Below are positions 35,701 through 48,617 of a stretch of 64,000 bases of DNA, in pieces. The number at the start of each line of letters is the position of its first letter. The stretch's first letter is position 1. Source of the stretch: Onchocerca volvulus (lineage: Eukaryota > Nematoda > Chromadorea > Rhabditida > Onchocercidae); the NCBI GenBank assembly GCA_000499405.2, contig HG738146.1:1-64000 (forward strand), read 5' to 3'. The translations under genes were made by a program, and so were the position numbers. The notes under the pieces were generated by a model that worked only from the letters and a program-made list of their open reading frames with translations, had not been told where the DNA came from and searched no databases.

Positions 35701-37529
35701 ATCTATATAATGATCCTGGCATGAAAATTTTTGCATGGAAAATTTTGAGATGAATAATGGATCATATAAAAAGTCCATAATCCTGTATAAAAGGCCTAAA
35801 TAAGAGATTATATGAGAATTTGTGTTGAAAACTTTGTGTGAAAAAGTGTGATAGGAAAGGCTTAAAAACTTTGCAAGAAAATAGCCAAAAAAAAAATTTT
35901 CCTAAAAATTTAGGCCTTTCAGAAGTTTTCGAGGAACCACTTAATTTCCAACAATTTTAAATCTGATCGAAAAATCTTAAATAATAATAAAACTTGATGT
36001 TCTACCAAAATAATTTGACCTATTGTACTTCGTAATATATGAAGCGGTTATGTTACTGCACTATTTCAATCTCCTCTAAAAAAGTAGATTAAGTATAGCG
36101 TAATTGTCAGTATATTTACATATATATGATAAAAAGAAAAATTAAAAAATCAACATTAAAAAACTTTTTTCCTGACACTTTTCAATTTCATATGACCGAC
36201 ACTAATGAAATTATTATTATTTGCTCAGTTAATTATAGTAATAAAATAAGTAATATATTATTGAAATGAACTGAATGATGACCCAATTGTTCTTGTTGTT
36301 GTTGTTATTAAAATTTGTTGAGCATATCATGAAATTTTTGCAGTTTTATCGCATCAACTTTTCATATTACTTTGTTTTATTTATTGAATTCGATTTGTTT
36401 ATTTATTTATTCATTATTTTTTTTGATGAGAAATATTTGACAAGAATTTATAATACAAATAACTAAAGAAAAAAAAATAAGAAATGTAATAAATATATGG
36501 CAAAAGTTTTCTAAAAACTGATGCAACAATATTCGGTATTTTTAAATTTTTTGATTTAAATAAATACAAAAATTGAACAAAAATTATGCTCTATTTTTTT
36601 TTATGCAATAAAAAAACTGAACGGAAAAAAAAAGTAATTATATTCAGTTATTTCTCACTGTATTATTTCTATTATGCATCTGTATAATAATGTGAAATAT
36701 TAATTTCTTTCGTTCGAAATCATAATTTTTCTCATTAGTTTTTTCATCGTTTAATTTTTTCTTTTAATTCGTGCCAGTTTATATGATGTAGCATCGTCTA
36801 TTGATGTTACACAAATTTTCTCTTAGAAAGTTTCCTATTATTTTTCTCATTCATATCATTTTTGTGAATAGATTTAGTCAACCTAATCTGTTTTTAAATT
36901 CATGAAATAATGTATCTTTTAAGCTGACTATATGCTATCTAATGTCTCCATTTATCTTCTGTAATTGTATAAAATTATTTAAATCTTTTTATATTACATT
37001 ATATATTTGAAGCCATTATGTCATCAATAATTTTTATGTTTTACTAAAAGTTTCCTGACTTGTTTTATTCATTCTCATTCTTAGATTCATATTTGAAAGA
37101 ATTGAGTATGGAGTAATTGCATAGTATATTGTATTTGTGGTAAATTAAACAGAATATACTTTGTTTTGATCTATTATTAAATGATTTACATTTGGAATTA
37201 TGATTTATGATAAGAAAATATTCAGTTTTCAAACTTGAATTAATAAATTATCCAAGAGAATAGGCTCATATCAATGAATTCAAATATTCAAAGTTAAATT
37301 ATTTTGCAAGTCGACGAATTTAAATATTCACATTAAGTTACGATGATGTCATTAAGTTTGAATTTCCAAATTTGTTACGTTGATGCAAAACATTATTTGC
37401 GGCTTTTAATTTTTCTCAATAATGCGACGATCAAATTAGATATTTTAATTTTGTAATATCGAAAACTTTATTGTCATAATCAAACTCAAAGTTTGGTTCA
37501 TTCCCATAGCGCCAATTTTGCTTACCAAA
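32794..37529. other. Gene-free A+T-rich stretch
   Basis: No exon supported. Around 35660-35900 there are irregular repeats of a cataTaaaaagtc-type phrase. A (TTG)n run at 36285-36305 creates an apparent Leu-rich signal-peptide-like open frame at 36275-36466, judged spurious. Confidence 0.4.
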
Positions 37530-37742
37530 AATCGTCCATTTGGAGCACACATTCAATGTCTACGCTTCATTCAAGCAAACAAAGTGTCATTTTCATTTGA
37601 AAGTTTGGGGACAGACTGAAAACTTTTCGTCCCACAATTCTTCCAATCAAATGTTTTATCAAAATATAACAGCTTCATTATGTATTCTAGCTATTCTGAG
37701 AGAAAATTCAGAAGGAATCAACTGCTAGATAGTTCGATTAGT
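37530..37742 (-). repeat. Dispersed repeat copy B (inverted relative to 26819-27043)
   Basis: Reverse complement of copy A with roughly one difference in four or five bases. The open frame at 37540-37728 lies inside this repeat and is not taken as a gene. Confidence 0.85.
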
Positions 37743-38395
37743 CTTTTGCTGAAAATCAAACTTATCGTCAGAATTGCTTCAGATTCTTCGGATCCTTTTG
37801 TTTTGCTTCATTCATCGTTTCAGAATTTCGTGAACTTTCCTCAATCAATATATTGTATGAATAATAAAATTTCGATAAATACAGCAAGAAAAAATTTTCG
37901 GTGATATTAAACAGACTTCTATAATATTAAGTTCAAAGTAAAATGTTATCAATATAATTTTTGAAAATAAAAATAAATTGACAAACATCTCTTCTTTATC
38001 GATGAACTCAACAATTTTATAATTTATCTTAATTTATACTATTTCTTTATCCATTTAATGCTTGTATTTCTATCATTTCTATCACACAATCTGAAATTAA
38101 TCGGATATATAATGTAATTAATTTGTAATAATTATTCAGAATCATAATTTTTTCATATTCTTTGCCATTTTCAGTAAATAATTTAATAGTTGTAGCTGAT
38201 CAATTAATAAATGAATAATTGTATTTGATCACGGAAATGGAAAAATCCTAGGATGAATATATTTTCGATATGAAGTATGAAATTATAAATTAAATTTCGT
38301 TTTTTAGTTTTGAATTTCATATCTTTACACCAGAAAGGAATTTATTTTCGAATTCCATCGCATAAAATTGTTTCATTCCTTTTTTTTCTTTTTTT

Positions 38396-38397
<2 letters not shown>
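37743..38397. other. Upstream region of the Kazal gene
   Basis: A short GC-richer part at 37743-37830 continues from the repeat, then A+T-rich sequence leads to the poly(T) acceptor. No gene seen. Confidence 0.35.
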
Positions 38398-38449
<52 letters not shown>

Positions 38450-38460
38450 GGAAGTGATAA
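38398..38460 (+). promoter_or_regulatory. Long poly(T) splice acceptor (probable trans-splice site) and short 5' UTR
   Basis: An uninterrupted run of 49 T (38398-38446) is followed by acAG at 38447-38450 and only ten bases of leader before the ATG at 38461. This is the shape of a spliced-leader acceptor, with an unusually long pyrimidine tract. Confidence 0.6.
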
Positions 38461-41400
38461 ATGTTTTCAGAACGGAATATTATTTCAACTATAATTATAA
38501 TATTACATTTAATATTTGTCCCAGTTATTTCTTTTGATTCAATTGATAATATTTTTAATTACGCTGATGTCAACGATAATGATGTTTTTTCTGAATTACA
38601 ACAAATTAATATTACAAATAATTCTCTTCCTTCTCATCATACTACAACTACAATAACTACTACTATTAAAATCGTTAATGATAGAATAAAATTCGTTGAA
38701 AATAAGACAAGTCGTAATTCTATATCGCCATCATTACAACCACTTTCAAACAATGACGTTATTCGACAAATTAAAAAAGTACGAAATATTTTTAATTAAT
38801 ATTTTGTCAAATAATTTCCCAATTTTTCATAAAATTTAAAAATATTGATAAATTCTTCGAATTTTTACTATTTGTAATAATAATAATAAACTAGGTTAAT
38901 AATTAATATTTTGTCAAATAATTTTGCAAAATTTTTATAATATTTGAAAATATATGAATTATTTGAATTTTTCCAGTTGTAACAACAAAATTTGCTATTA
39001 AAATTTTATTAATTTTAAAGCAGGTATCAGTTCGAACCAATAAACGAAATGTGATTACTGTAAATCAAAATTTGTCAAAAACATGTAAAAATGTAATGGC
39101 AATTTGCAATGATCAAGCAAAATCGATGATGATTCCAATATGTGATAATGTGAATCAAACTCATCAGAATCCTTGTTCATTTGCTATATTTAATTGTAAA
39201 CATCTAAGTTTACAAAATGCTCATTCAAGAATTTTGGTACATATCGGATCATGTAATATACGATCACCCGTATTTACATTTGACGAAGAGGTAAAATTTT
39301 ATCGGCCACTGAGGCAGATAATTTCATCATATTATTTATAAAAAAAAGAATGAAATTGAAAAACTTTTCAAATTTTAAAATCAAATTTTTTAAAGCTTAA
39401 AATTAGTGTAAATATTGGAAATGTGCATACGTTAAACTGTTAATTAATCAATTGATCGAAACGAAAGAGATTATCGCATTTCTGAAACGGATACTAAGAT
39501 AATTATCAATTTTATCAGGCAAAAAATTATAATAACTTTTCTTTTTCGTTATTTGCAAAAATTTTTTTGTACGTTTGAATGATTATTATTTTAACAGAAT
39601 TTCAATTCGCAATGCTAGAAAAAGAAAGAGCAATGAATTTAATGTATATAAATTGAAATTTGGAAAAATTCGAAATGCATAATTTATGTTGGGAAAATAC
39701 ATAATTATTTCTCCTCATTTTGAATATTGAAATTGATAAAATTGCATAATTCTTTTTTTCGTTTCCTTTTTTTTTGTTATTTTCAATATTGAAAATTGCA
39801 AATTCCGAAATTATGAATTTTGAATTCTGAAGACGTAAATATAATTATCAGTTTATCATTAACACTGATTATATAAAATACAAATATTTCCATTTGGAAA
39901 TCAAAAGTTATTTGTAACAGGTAATCATATCTATGATATATCATATGTCGTAATTAAAAAATTTTACCTACAGATCGGTTGATTAGTTTTAATGATTTGA
40001 TAAATTCAAATTGTCGTGCATAAATCAACCAGTCTAATTCCTAGATTTGACATACAATTTTAGACTTTTTAAATATTTCTGATTTTAATTAATTGGCTGA
40101 TAATATTGAAACTTTTTGACTATGGCAAATTTTGCAAGTGTTTGAATTTTAATTCTGTTTCCTAAAAGATTTTTTCTTGAAATATTCTTCCGCAACAATT
40201 GTTTCACATATTTCAGGTTTGTCCTACAAAATGTTCAGAAAAAATCCGACCCGTATGTGATACTAACCAACAAACATATCGAAATTTGTGCACTTTTCAA
40301 AAATATAATTGTTTAGCAAGGAAGGATGTAAGTTAATAAATAATTAATAGTTTGAAAATAAAATCCTAAGTATGTTTATCAAATACTTTATAAAATGTTA
40401 AGAGTGATAAACAAATTTTATCTATTGATACCAATAAAAATTAATTTATATAGAGATCGTTAGTACCAACAGATGAATTTCCTTATTGCTCGTAATATTT
40501 TATAAAATTTTAATTCGATATTGATTGTCAGTTATTAATTCAACTTAAAACTCTTTTCTTATTATGAAATTATATCATAAAATTTGTCGAAAGAATTTGT
40601 CACCTTGAATTCATTCATCACGATTATCATATTATCTCGGTAATAAGGTAATTTAGGAAAATTACAAAAATTAATTTATATGGAATTACTGGTTTGAAAA
40701 TTTTAATTTGAAGTTTTTTTTTCTTTAAAATTAATTTTAAAATGATTCAAAATTTCAAGAATGAAATCAATGCTTCTTTCTTGTATGCTTTGATGGCTTG
40801 TAATCAAACGCATCAATTAACATCAATTAATGAACAAAGTGAAAAGCCTATGATCGATGTATGATTTATTATTTATTTATTTATTTTTTTTTGATTTAAT
40901 TCAATTATTTCAATTCCAAAAATTATGGATGAATTGTTCACGAAGGCATAATTATAAATAAATTGATTATCCCTTCTTTTATTATTATAATTGGAAAATA
41001 CGTTAACTATCAATTTTTCGCTGACTAAACATTTAGAATCAAATTGAATGTCCAAAGTCTAAAAGTTGTCATAGCTTACGACGGCCTGTATGCGACAGTA
41101 ATGGTCGTTGGCATCGGTTAGTATTTTTTACTAAATTTATAAGTTGAAAAATTTTCCTAATTTAAAATAAAAAACTTTTTTTACATTGAAATAATTGTTA
41201 AATTAAGTGTTTGTTAATTATTTATAGAAATCAATGTACTTTTTTACGGGCACAATGCATTGCTGCACAACGTGGACAACATCTATTATTGGCTGATACA
41301 AAATTATGCTCTTCCAATAGTCAAAAAAAAGAAGCAAAAAAAGGTTAAAATTTAAAAAAAAAAAAAATGATTTTCAATAATTGCATTAAAAAAGTAGAAA

Positions 41401-44400
41401 AAATGAATCTGAATAACAAGTTAAAAAAAAAAAATCTAATTGATAAATTGCAGAAATTTTCTAATGCAAAATTCTAATTCTTAAGTTTATAAAATAAATA
41501 TTGGGAAGGTTTTTATTTTTCTATTGTAACGGAGACGAATCTAGGTGGGAAAAGTTTTTATTGATTGACGAAAGATTGATTCTTCATCTATGTTGTAAGA
41601 TTTCATAAAGCCAGATAATATCACGATTGCAATTGATCGTTTGGTTACAAGTAGAAATAAATTAGATCTAAGTAAGTTGGATTGATTAAGGATATTGATT
41701 TGTCAAGAAATATTGATTGTTAAGTGAAAGCGAATTGATTGATTCAGTGCGTAACAAATAAGTAATATTGGGTAATTACTGAGTAATTACTGCGTAACTA
41801 CTTACTGATCTTGTATGGCTACAGATCGGTGATCGCTAAAATCTACTTTTTATAATAATTCTTGGGATTGTAGTAGGTAATGACTTACAACATGTCATAC
41901 AAAAGGTTTGGTTATCAGGACAAAAGATAAGAGATAGACAATGCTTACAATCTTAAACAGATCGGAAGATGAGAGAACAAAGATCAAAGAATGAAATATG
42001 AATAACTGATTCATTTAACCGCGAAATATTACAATTTTCTATAATATGAATCTCTTTTTTTTTTATTTAGATAGAAATTTTATGTTAGAAAAAATTCTCA
42101 TGTTTAGTTTCTGCATCACATCGTTGTTATCGTCGATGTCCTGAAAATTTAACATATGAACCAATATGTACAACAACTTTTGTAACTTATCCTAATCGAT
42201 GCTTATTTTTAAATGCAAGATGTCGAGATAAAAATTTGGAACAACTCTATTATGGTTAGTATAATTAATTCTTTTTTTTCGGAAAATAATTTCTATTATT
42301 ACAATATTATTTATAAAAATATATTATGGAAATAATTACGTGCAAAAAATAAATTTTTTTTTAGTAATTTTTTTATTAATATTAATATTAATACTTTATT
42401 AAGATTAATTATTGTTTTCATGTTTTATTTTTTCTTATTAATTTTTGTTAAATTTTTGCTAACTTTTACTAGTACTAATTTTTTTTTCTTAATATTATTT
42501 TTTTCATTTTTTTCTTTTTTTTTTTTAGTAAATTAATTATTGAGAAATATATTTTTCGAATATATAGGTGAATGTCGAGATTGCTTCACTTCAAATTGTA
42601 ATGAAACAATTGGAGAAGATGAACCGGATTCTAATTTTGTTTGCGATCAAGCCGGGCAAACGAAAAGAAAATGCGAATTTGAATTGTTACGATGTATTTA
42701 TGAACGAAAGTTTGGTTACAACATTACCGCTGCATATGTTAATTTTTTTTAACTTTTCTTTCCTTTTTTTTTTTTCAAATATATAATTGATTGTCCATAT
42801 TATGTTTTACAAAACATTTGCGACATGTTGCGATACAACAACGACAAAAAAAAAAGAATATTAAAATATATTAAATTATGCATAATTAAGGTTTAAATAA
42901 TTCATCTGTTGTTAATAATTATTGAATGAAATAATTATAAATTCATTTCAATTGTTAAAATGAAAGTTTAAGAAAAAGAACAATTAGCAAAATTTTCAAC
43001 CGAACTGAAAAGTTAAAAAATCAGAAAATAAGCAATTGTAAATTTGGGAAAAATTTGTAATTGAATTAAAATAAAATTTATGCAGTAATGTGATGAATGA
43101 AAGAAAATATGCAAATACTACAATTAGTTTCTAAAAATATTTGAAATGAGTAATAATTAATTGAATATTTAGTAATAACGAAATCTCGAGTAATAATCAA
43201 ATTTACAAGCAATATCGTTTTTTTTTTCCCTTAAACTTTCATTTAAATTTTTTTTTTTTAAAAGAATTATTAATTTATTAAGCGATTATTAATTTTTTGA
43301 GTGATAAATTTTGAATTAACTATTAGCTTTCACAACGAATTATTCTTTTTTTCATGCAATAAATTTATAGTAAGTACAAGCGATATCTTTAAATTTATTT
43401 TGTATGCTTCAATATTATAAATAAATAAAACGATAAATTAGTCGTTAAAATTTCTAACAAAAATAAATTCGATTAATTAATTAATATGAATATATTAATT
43501 GAAAAAAAAAAGTTTTCAAGTGAAATTTTTCCAGATGGGTCGATGTTGTCCAACTCAAGATACATGCGATCAATCACTTAATAATGCCAACAAATCAAAC
43601 GGACCAGTTTGCGATTCGCAAAATGTCACACATTTAAGTCGTTGTCATTTTGAGGTTGTATGATAATTTGTTAATTTATTTGAATTAAAAACGAGCTGAA
43701 ACTGATCGAAACTTTTTTATAGCAAAATAATTGTATATTTTTGGAATAAATTTTTACGGAAATTTATGAATTTTAAATTTAATCCAATGATATCTATATA
43801 ATACTATTGATAAGAGGCGGCTTCTGTATTTTTTTTTTCGAGAAATATTAATAATTTTTGTTTGAAATTTTTAGGAATTTCAATAAATGATTATTTTGTA
43901 CTATAAATTTGTGAGTGAAATTTAAAATTTTAATCCTATGATATCATATAAATAATATCATTGCTTAGAGAATAATTTTTGCTTCTTTTTTTTTTCTGAC
44001 AAATAAAAAAAATTTTTGTTTGAAATTTTAAAAAATTTGAACATATAAATATTTTTTTAAGATGTATAAATGTCGTGCAGAAAAAATTCGACATCTTAGA
44101 ATAACATTATTAAATGAAAATGGTAGTTGTTCGCTTGCGACATCGACCGAACAAGTTCAAAAATTACCAAAAGGTATCATTATAATTATCATATTAATAG
44201 AATAAAAATTTATCAGAATGATAAAAAAATTAGATGATATTTGATGAAAATTTTAAATTTAATTAATTATTAATTGCTATCAAATTAATTCAAAAAAAAA
44301 AAAAGAAATTGTCTAAATTTTAAATTAATTATTAGATTTAGTATTTAAAAAAGTTATGGAAATAAATGAAGCAATGAATTGTAATAATATGATTGAATGT

Positions 44401-47400
44401 GATAAACATTATGAACCAATTTGTGGTACAGATGGAATTACATATGTTAATCAATGTCGTTTTATGAAAGCACGATGTCATGATAAGTTTGTTCTTATCA
44501 ATTTTATCATTTCGTTAAAAAAGTTAAAATTTTAATTAACAGATAATGAATATGTAAAAATTTTGCATTTTTCAACTTTTCAACGAAATCAACATTTATT
44601 GATAATTTTTTTTTTTTTTGCCTAATTAATAAAGTAATAAAAAATTTAGAATATCTATATCTTAATGATATATGAATAAATATTTGGAAATTTTTTTGAA
44701 TAAATTTGATATTTGTTAACTTAATTTATTGATTACTTTAAATTTAATAATTTATCGAATTATATCTAAAAAATTAGTTTTCAGAACATTGTTGTTAGCA
44801 TATAACGGCGAGTGTTGTATAAATCGATGTGAACAACATTGGGCGCCTGTATGCGATAATCATAATGTTACTCATTTGGTAATTAATTAATTAATACAAA
44901 TAATTCGAAACATAAATTAATATTTAATTTCCTTTTTTAAATTATTCAATGATAAAATATTTTAATTATTATTTTTTTGCAGAATTTATGCATGTTCAAT
45001 GTGCAAAATTGCATTGCTAAACGACGTGATAGTCAATCATTAAGTATTGTTAGCATGTTTGCATGTCCCGATGATGCATGCAACATGCATTGCAAGCCAA
45101 ATGATTATCAACCTGTTTGCGCTTCAAATGGTTATTTAAAAATTTTTTCAATAAAAATTATATTTTGCAAACGAAAACGAAAAAAAAAAAGGGAAATAAA
45201 TTTTTCTGAATGCTTTATTGTTTACATAAAAATAAAAATGAATAAAATTTCTCAGAATATTTTTGCATTATTTGCTGAAAATAAAACCTGAATATTTTAT
45301 CGGATTATTTTACTTTGTTTACTTCTTAAAGTTAAGCAAAGAAACTTTTTCAAATATTTTATTGTCACATGAAAAAAAAAAAACAACCAAAAAACATCAC
45401 ATAGAATAAAGCAAAATTTTTTTTTTATTTTTTTTTATATTAAATGGACATGAAAATATCGAACTAAAAAGACAATAATTTCATAACTTTTAATATATAA
45501 TATTGAAAGATAGAAAATATTGATTTTTCATTTTATTGATTTTTTTGTTTTTTTTTTTACATTCTATTTGTTGTAAATATAGTTAATCATATCATTGATA
45601 ATTATTTTAATAGGCATAACATATCAAAATGAATGTGAATTAAACAGTGTAATTTGTGGACTTAACAAACAATACAATCAATGGAATTTAATAAGAAATG
45701 ATGAAACAAAATTGGAACTTGATTATATAGGTTTCGGAAAATTTATTTATTTATTTAATTTTTTCATTAAATCCAAATTTAAACGGATTGAAGGTATTGA
45801 TAATTTTTTGAAAAATTCGGAAAATTCAAAAAATAAATAAATCAAATATTCTAGTGAATATTATTTGAAGCTTTTATCAACAAATTTCAAATCATTGAAT
45901 AGTGTAACATTTGAAGATTTAATGTTATTAATATTTTTATGAATATTTTAAAATTCTTACTATTACTTATTAATAAATTATTCAGTAAGTAGAATTTTAG
46001 CATTTTTTTTAACCAAAAAAAGATGTAATTTAAAAAAAAAAAAAGTTTAATTTTAAATATTTTTATCGAATTTTTCAGGCGTATGCTGTGAAGAAATTAC
46101 TACTACAAAATGTGATAATAATGATAACTTATCACCAATATGTGATAGTGAAGGTCATACACATAATAATCTATGTGAATATGAACGAATGGCATGTCTT
46201 TCACGAAAACGTTTTCGAACAAATTTAACAATTCGTTATTGGGGTGAATGTTGTTCGAATAATTGTCAACATGAAACAAACAAAATGTCACTTTGTGATG
46301 ATAAACAAACAACTCATGATAGTTGGTGCAAATTTAGGTAAATTAATTTTAATTTAAATTCTTTGATTTGTTTTGAGTTACAAAATTAACAAATTAAATC
46401 ATGAGAAATATTTAGTATCAATTAATTCATTTGAATTTTTTTCATAATATTCGTCATATGCTAAATAATGAACTTTTTTTTTTCAACTTATTTATCTCTA
46501 AAATTAGTTTTCATAGTTGTTTAATTACTTAAATTTTAAGAATGTTAAAATTTAACAAATCAATTCATTTATAAAATACTTATCGTTATTTCAAAATAAT
46601 GCATTTAATTATTGTAATTTATATTTAAAAAAAAAAAAATTGAAATATTTGATTTTCTAAATAATTTCTCTTTTTTTTTCATAAATTTTACGAAACCTTA
46701 ATTGAGAAACTTAATTAATTGATAAAAGTTAATTAAATTTATAGATTAGCACAATGTGAATCACATCATCTTTATAATCGTACACTTCAAGTTGCATATA
46801 TGGGTGATTGTTGTACAATTTCACGGACCGAAAATTGTCTTAATTCCGGGCCTATTTGTGATACTGATGCTGTAACACATCGTGATTTGTGTACTTTTCG
46901 GCACAAACAATGCATAATGAATCGTACACAACATAAATTAATTAAGATCGCTTATTATGGTAAGCTATTTACGTGCAAAAAAAAAAAAGGTATAATATCA
47001 TGTTAAAGAATACATTATTTATGGTATAAGATATTAATTACAGTATCTATTTTTTTATTACAGTATCTAGATATATATACAAATTACGATATCTGCTTAT
47101 CTATTACCATATTCATATATGTACGATATCTGCAGATTACAATATCTAATTATAATCCATAAATTATGATATCTGTATATCTATTACGAAATCTATATAT
47201 TACGATATCTATACATTACGATATTTCTATATAAAAATTACGATATCTATATATATACGAATCTATATATTATTATACATATATGTATATATATTATTAA
47301 TAAATGACGCCATCTGTATATCTATTACGATATTTATACATATAAATTACGATAGCTGTATATCTATTGCGATATCTATACACATAAATTACGATACCTT

Positions 47401-48427
47401 TATATCTATTACGATATCTATAGATATAAATTACGATAACTGTATATCTATGCATATAAATTACGATACCTGTGAATCTATTACGATATTTATATAGTAT
47501 GATATCTACATATTATCTATCAATTACGATATTTATATATACATAAATTACGATATCTATATGTCATCTATAAATTACGATTCTTTATATATATATTTTT
47601 TTTAATATGTATTATTTGCTTGAATCTAAAAAATGTATAATATCACATTAAGAAATATATTATTTTTATGTAAGATATAATTATCATATCTATTAATATT
47701 TGTTATTTATTAATATATATTATTTATTTAAATACGTTAATATCCATTATTTATTTAATTTATTAATATCTATTATATAATTTATTAATATCCATTTTTT
47801 TTTGATTTATTAATATCTGTTATTTATTTAAATACAAAAAAAAATATNNNNNNNNNNNNNATGTTAACGAATACATTGTTTCTATATAAGACATAAATTA
47901 TTATTTACGATTATTTACGAATTATTTACGCAAAATTTTTTGCAATTATTCAAGCAAAATCGCAAATGACTAGCAGCAAATGACTCAAATAATCTACATC
48001 ATACTTAATTCATTTAAAAAAAAAAAAAACTTTTTGAAAATTTTTCCGGTGAATGTTGCTCGATTGATATTAATTGCAAAAATGATTGGCAACCAATATG
48101 TGATCAATACGGAACAATGTATCCTAATCAATGTTATTTTGATGCAAAAAAATGTTTTCTTGAAAAAACGTTCGTTTTAAAAATGAAAAAAAAATTTTTT
48201 TTTTTTGTAATATATTTTTTATTTAATTTTTTAATTTAAAAATTTTCAACATTGAAATTTATAAAATAAATTAATATATAATTAGCAAATGTCATTTATT
48301 TTTAATAATTTTCAGAAATAATGTGACATTATTATTGGCTAAATGTGAACGAAATGTAAAATCGGAATTTTTTCACACCACAACTGCACCACAAAATGAT
48401 ACATCAACTTTAATGATAGTATTATGA
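38461..48427 (+). CDS. Secreted multi-Kazal-domain protein (about 13 tandem domains)
   Basis: Exons are 38461-38778, 39024-39290, 40217-40327, 40760-40858, 41037-41116, 41228-41343, 42108-42254, 42568-42737, 43535-43654, 44062-44173, 44342-44486, 44785-44878, 44983-45130, 45614-45730, 46079-46337, 46745-46959, 48049-48169 and 48316-48427. Frame is kept at all 17 junctions, giving 916 aa. A hydrophobic signal peptide (STIIIILHLIFVPVIS) and a Thr/Asn-rich spacer precede about 13 Kazal/follistatin-type units between residues 127 and 890. Each follows C...PxCD/G...TY/H..xC.F....C...C. The unit at 527-573 (EPICGTDGITYVNQC) is closest to textbook Kazal. From about residue 382 on, most units join through adjacent cysteines (GECC, GDCC). 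Kazal domains inhibit serine proteases or, as in agrin and follistatin, bind matrix or growth factors; which applies here is unknown. The protein ends with a short Thr-rich tail. The acceptor of exon 17 is not AG, and those of exons 4 and 10 are weak (caAG, taAG). Confidence 0.88.
41861..42040 (+). repeat. Dispersed repeat in Kazal intron 6 (partner at 54216-54480)
   Basis: Shares with 54216-54480, in the same orientation, tttggttatcaggacaaaag / tttggttataaggacgaaag, gacaatgcttrcaat, cagatcggaagatgagagaa and gattcattyawcygmgaaat. The other copy has an extra block of about 85 nt in its middle. Probably a decayed transposable element fragment. Confidence 0.8.
47030..47640. repeat. TATCTATTACGA-type simple repeat in Kazal intron 16
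   Basis: About 600 nt of irregular repeats of attacgatatctatatat / tgtatatctattacgat. It is followed at 47648-47847 by tattaatatctattatttat repeats and then an N gap. Confidence 0.85.
47848..47860. other. Assembly gap (13 N)
   Basis: Thirteen N bases inside Kazal intron 16, bordered by low-complexity repeats and about 190 nt before the problematic exon 17 acceptor. Confidence 0.99.
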
Positions 48428-48583
48428 TGAACTTTTTTTTTTTTCTTTTAATTAAAATAATCAATAGACAATTCATCGAATTATTGGAAATATTTTTAAT
48501 TTCGATATTTTTAATTTGAATTATTTAAATTATTTAATGGAAAATTAATTTATTCCATTAATTCATTATTGTTTGAACTTTTT

Positions 48584-48608
48584 TTTGTTTTGTTTTGTTT
48601 TGTTTTGC
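48584..48608. repeat. (TTTTG)n microsatellite
   Basis: Several copies of ttttg in the probable 3' UTR of the Kazal gene. Confidence 0.8.
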
Positions 48609-48611
48609 AAA

Positions 48612-48617
48612 AATAAA
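48612..48617 (+). terminator. Poly(A) signal AATAAA of the Kazal gene
   Basis: A perfect AATAAA about 185 nt after the stop codon. Confidence 0.45.

Noticed and set aside
36275..36466. Leu-rich frame MMTQLFLLLLLLK resembling a signal peptide
   Set aside because: The Leu run comes from a (TTG)n microsatellite; no mature domain or acceptor follows.
37540..37904. Overlapping open frames of 62 and 74 codons
   Set aside because: The first and the start of the second lie in the dispersed repeat that is inverted at 26.8 kb; frames are not conserved between copies.
41958..41972. agatcggaag, resembling a sequencing adapter start
   Set aside because: The next bases differ from the adapter, and the same phrase occurs in the genomic repeat copy at 54 kb.
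46103..46312. Minus-strand His/Tyr-rich open frame
   Set aside because: Antisense shadow of Kazal exon 15.
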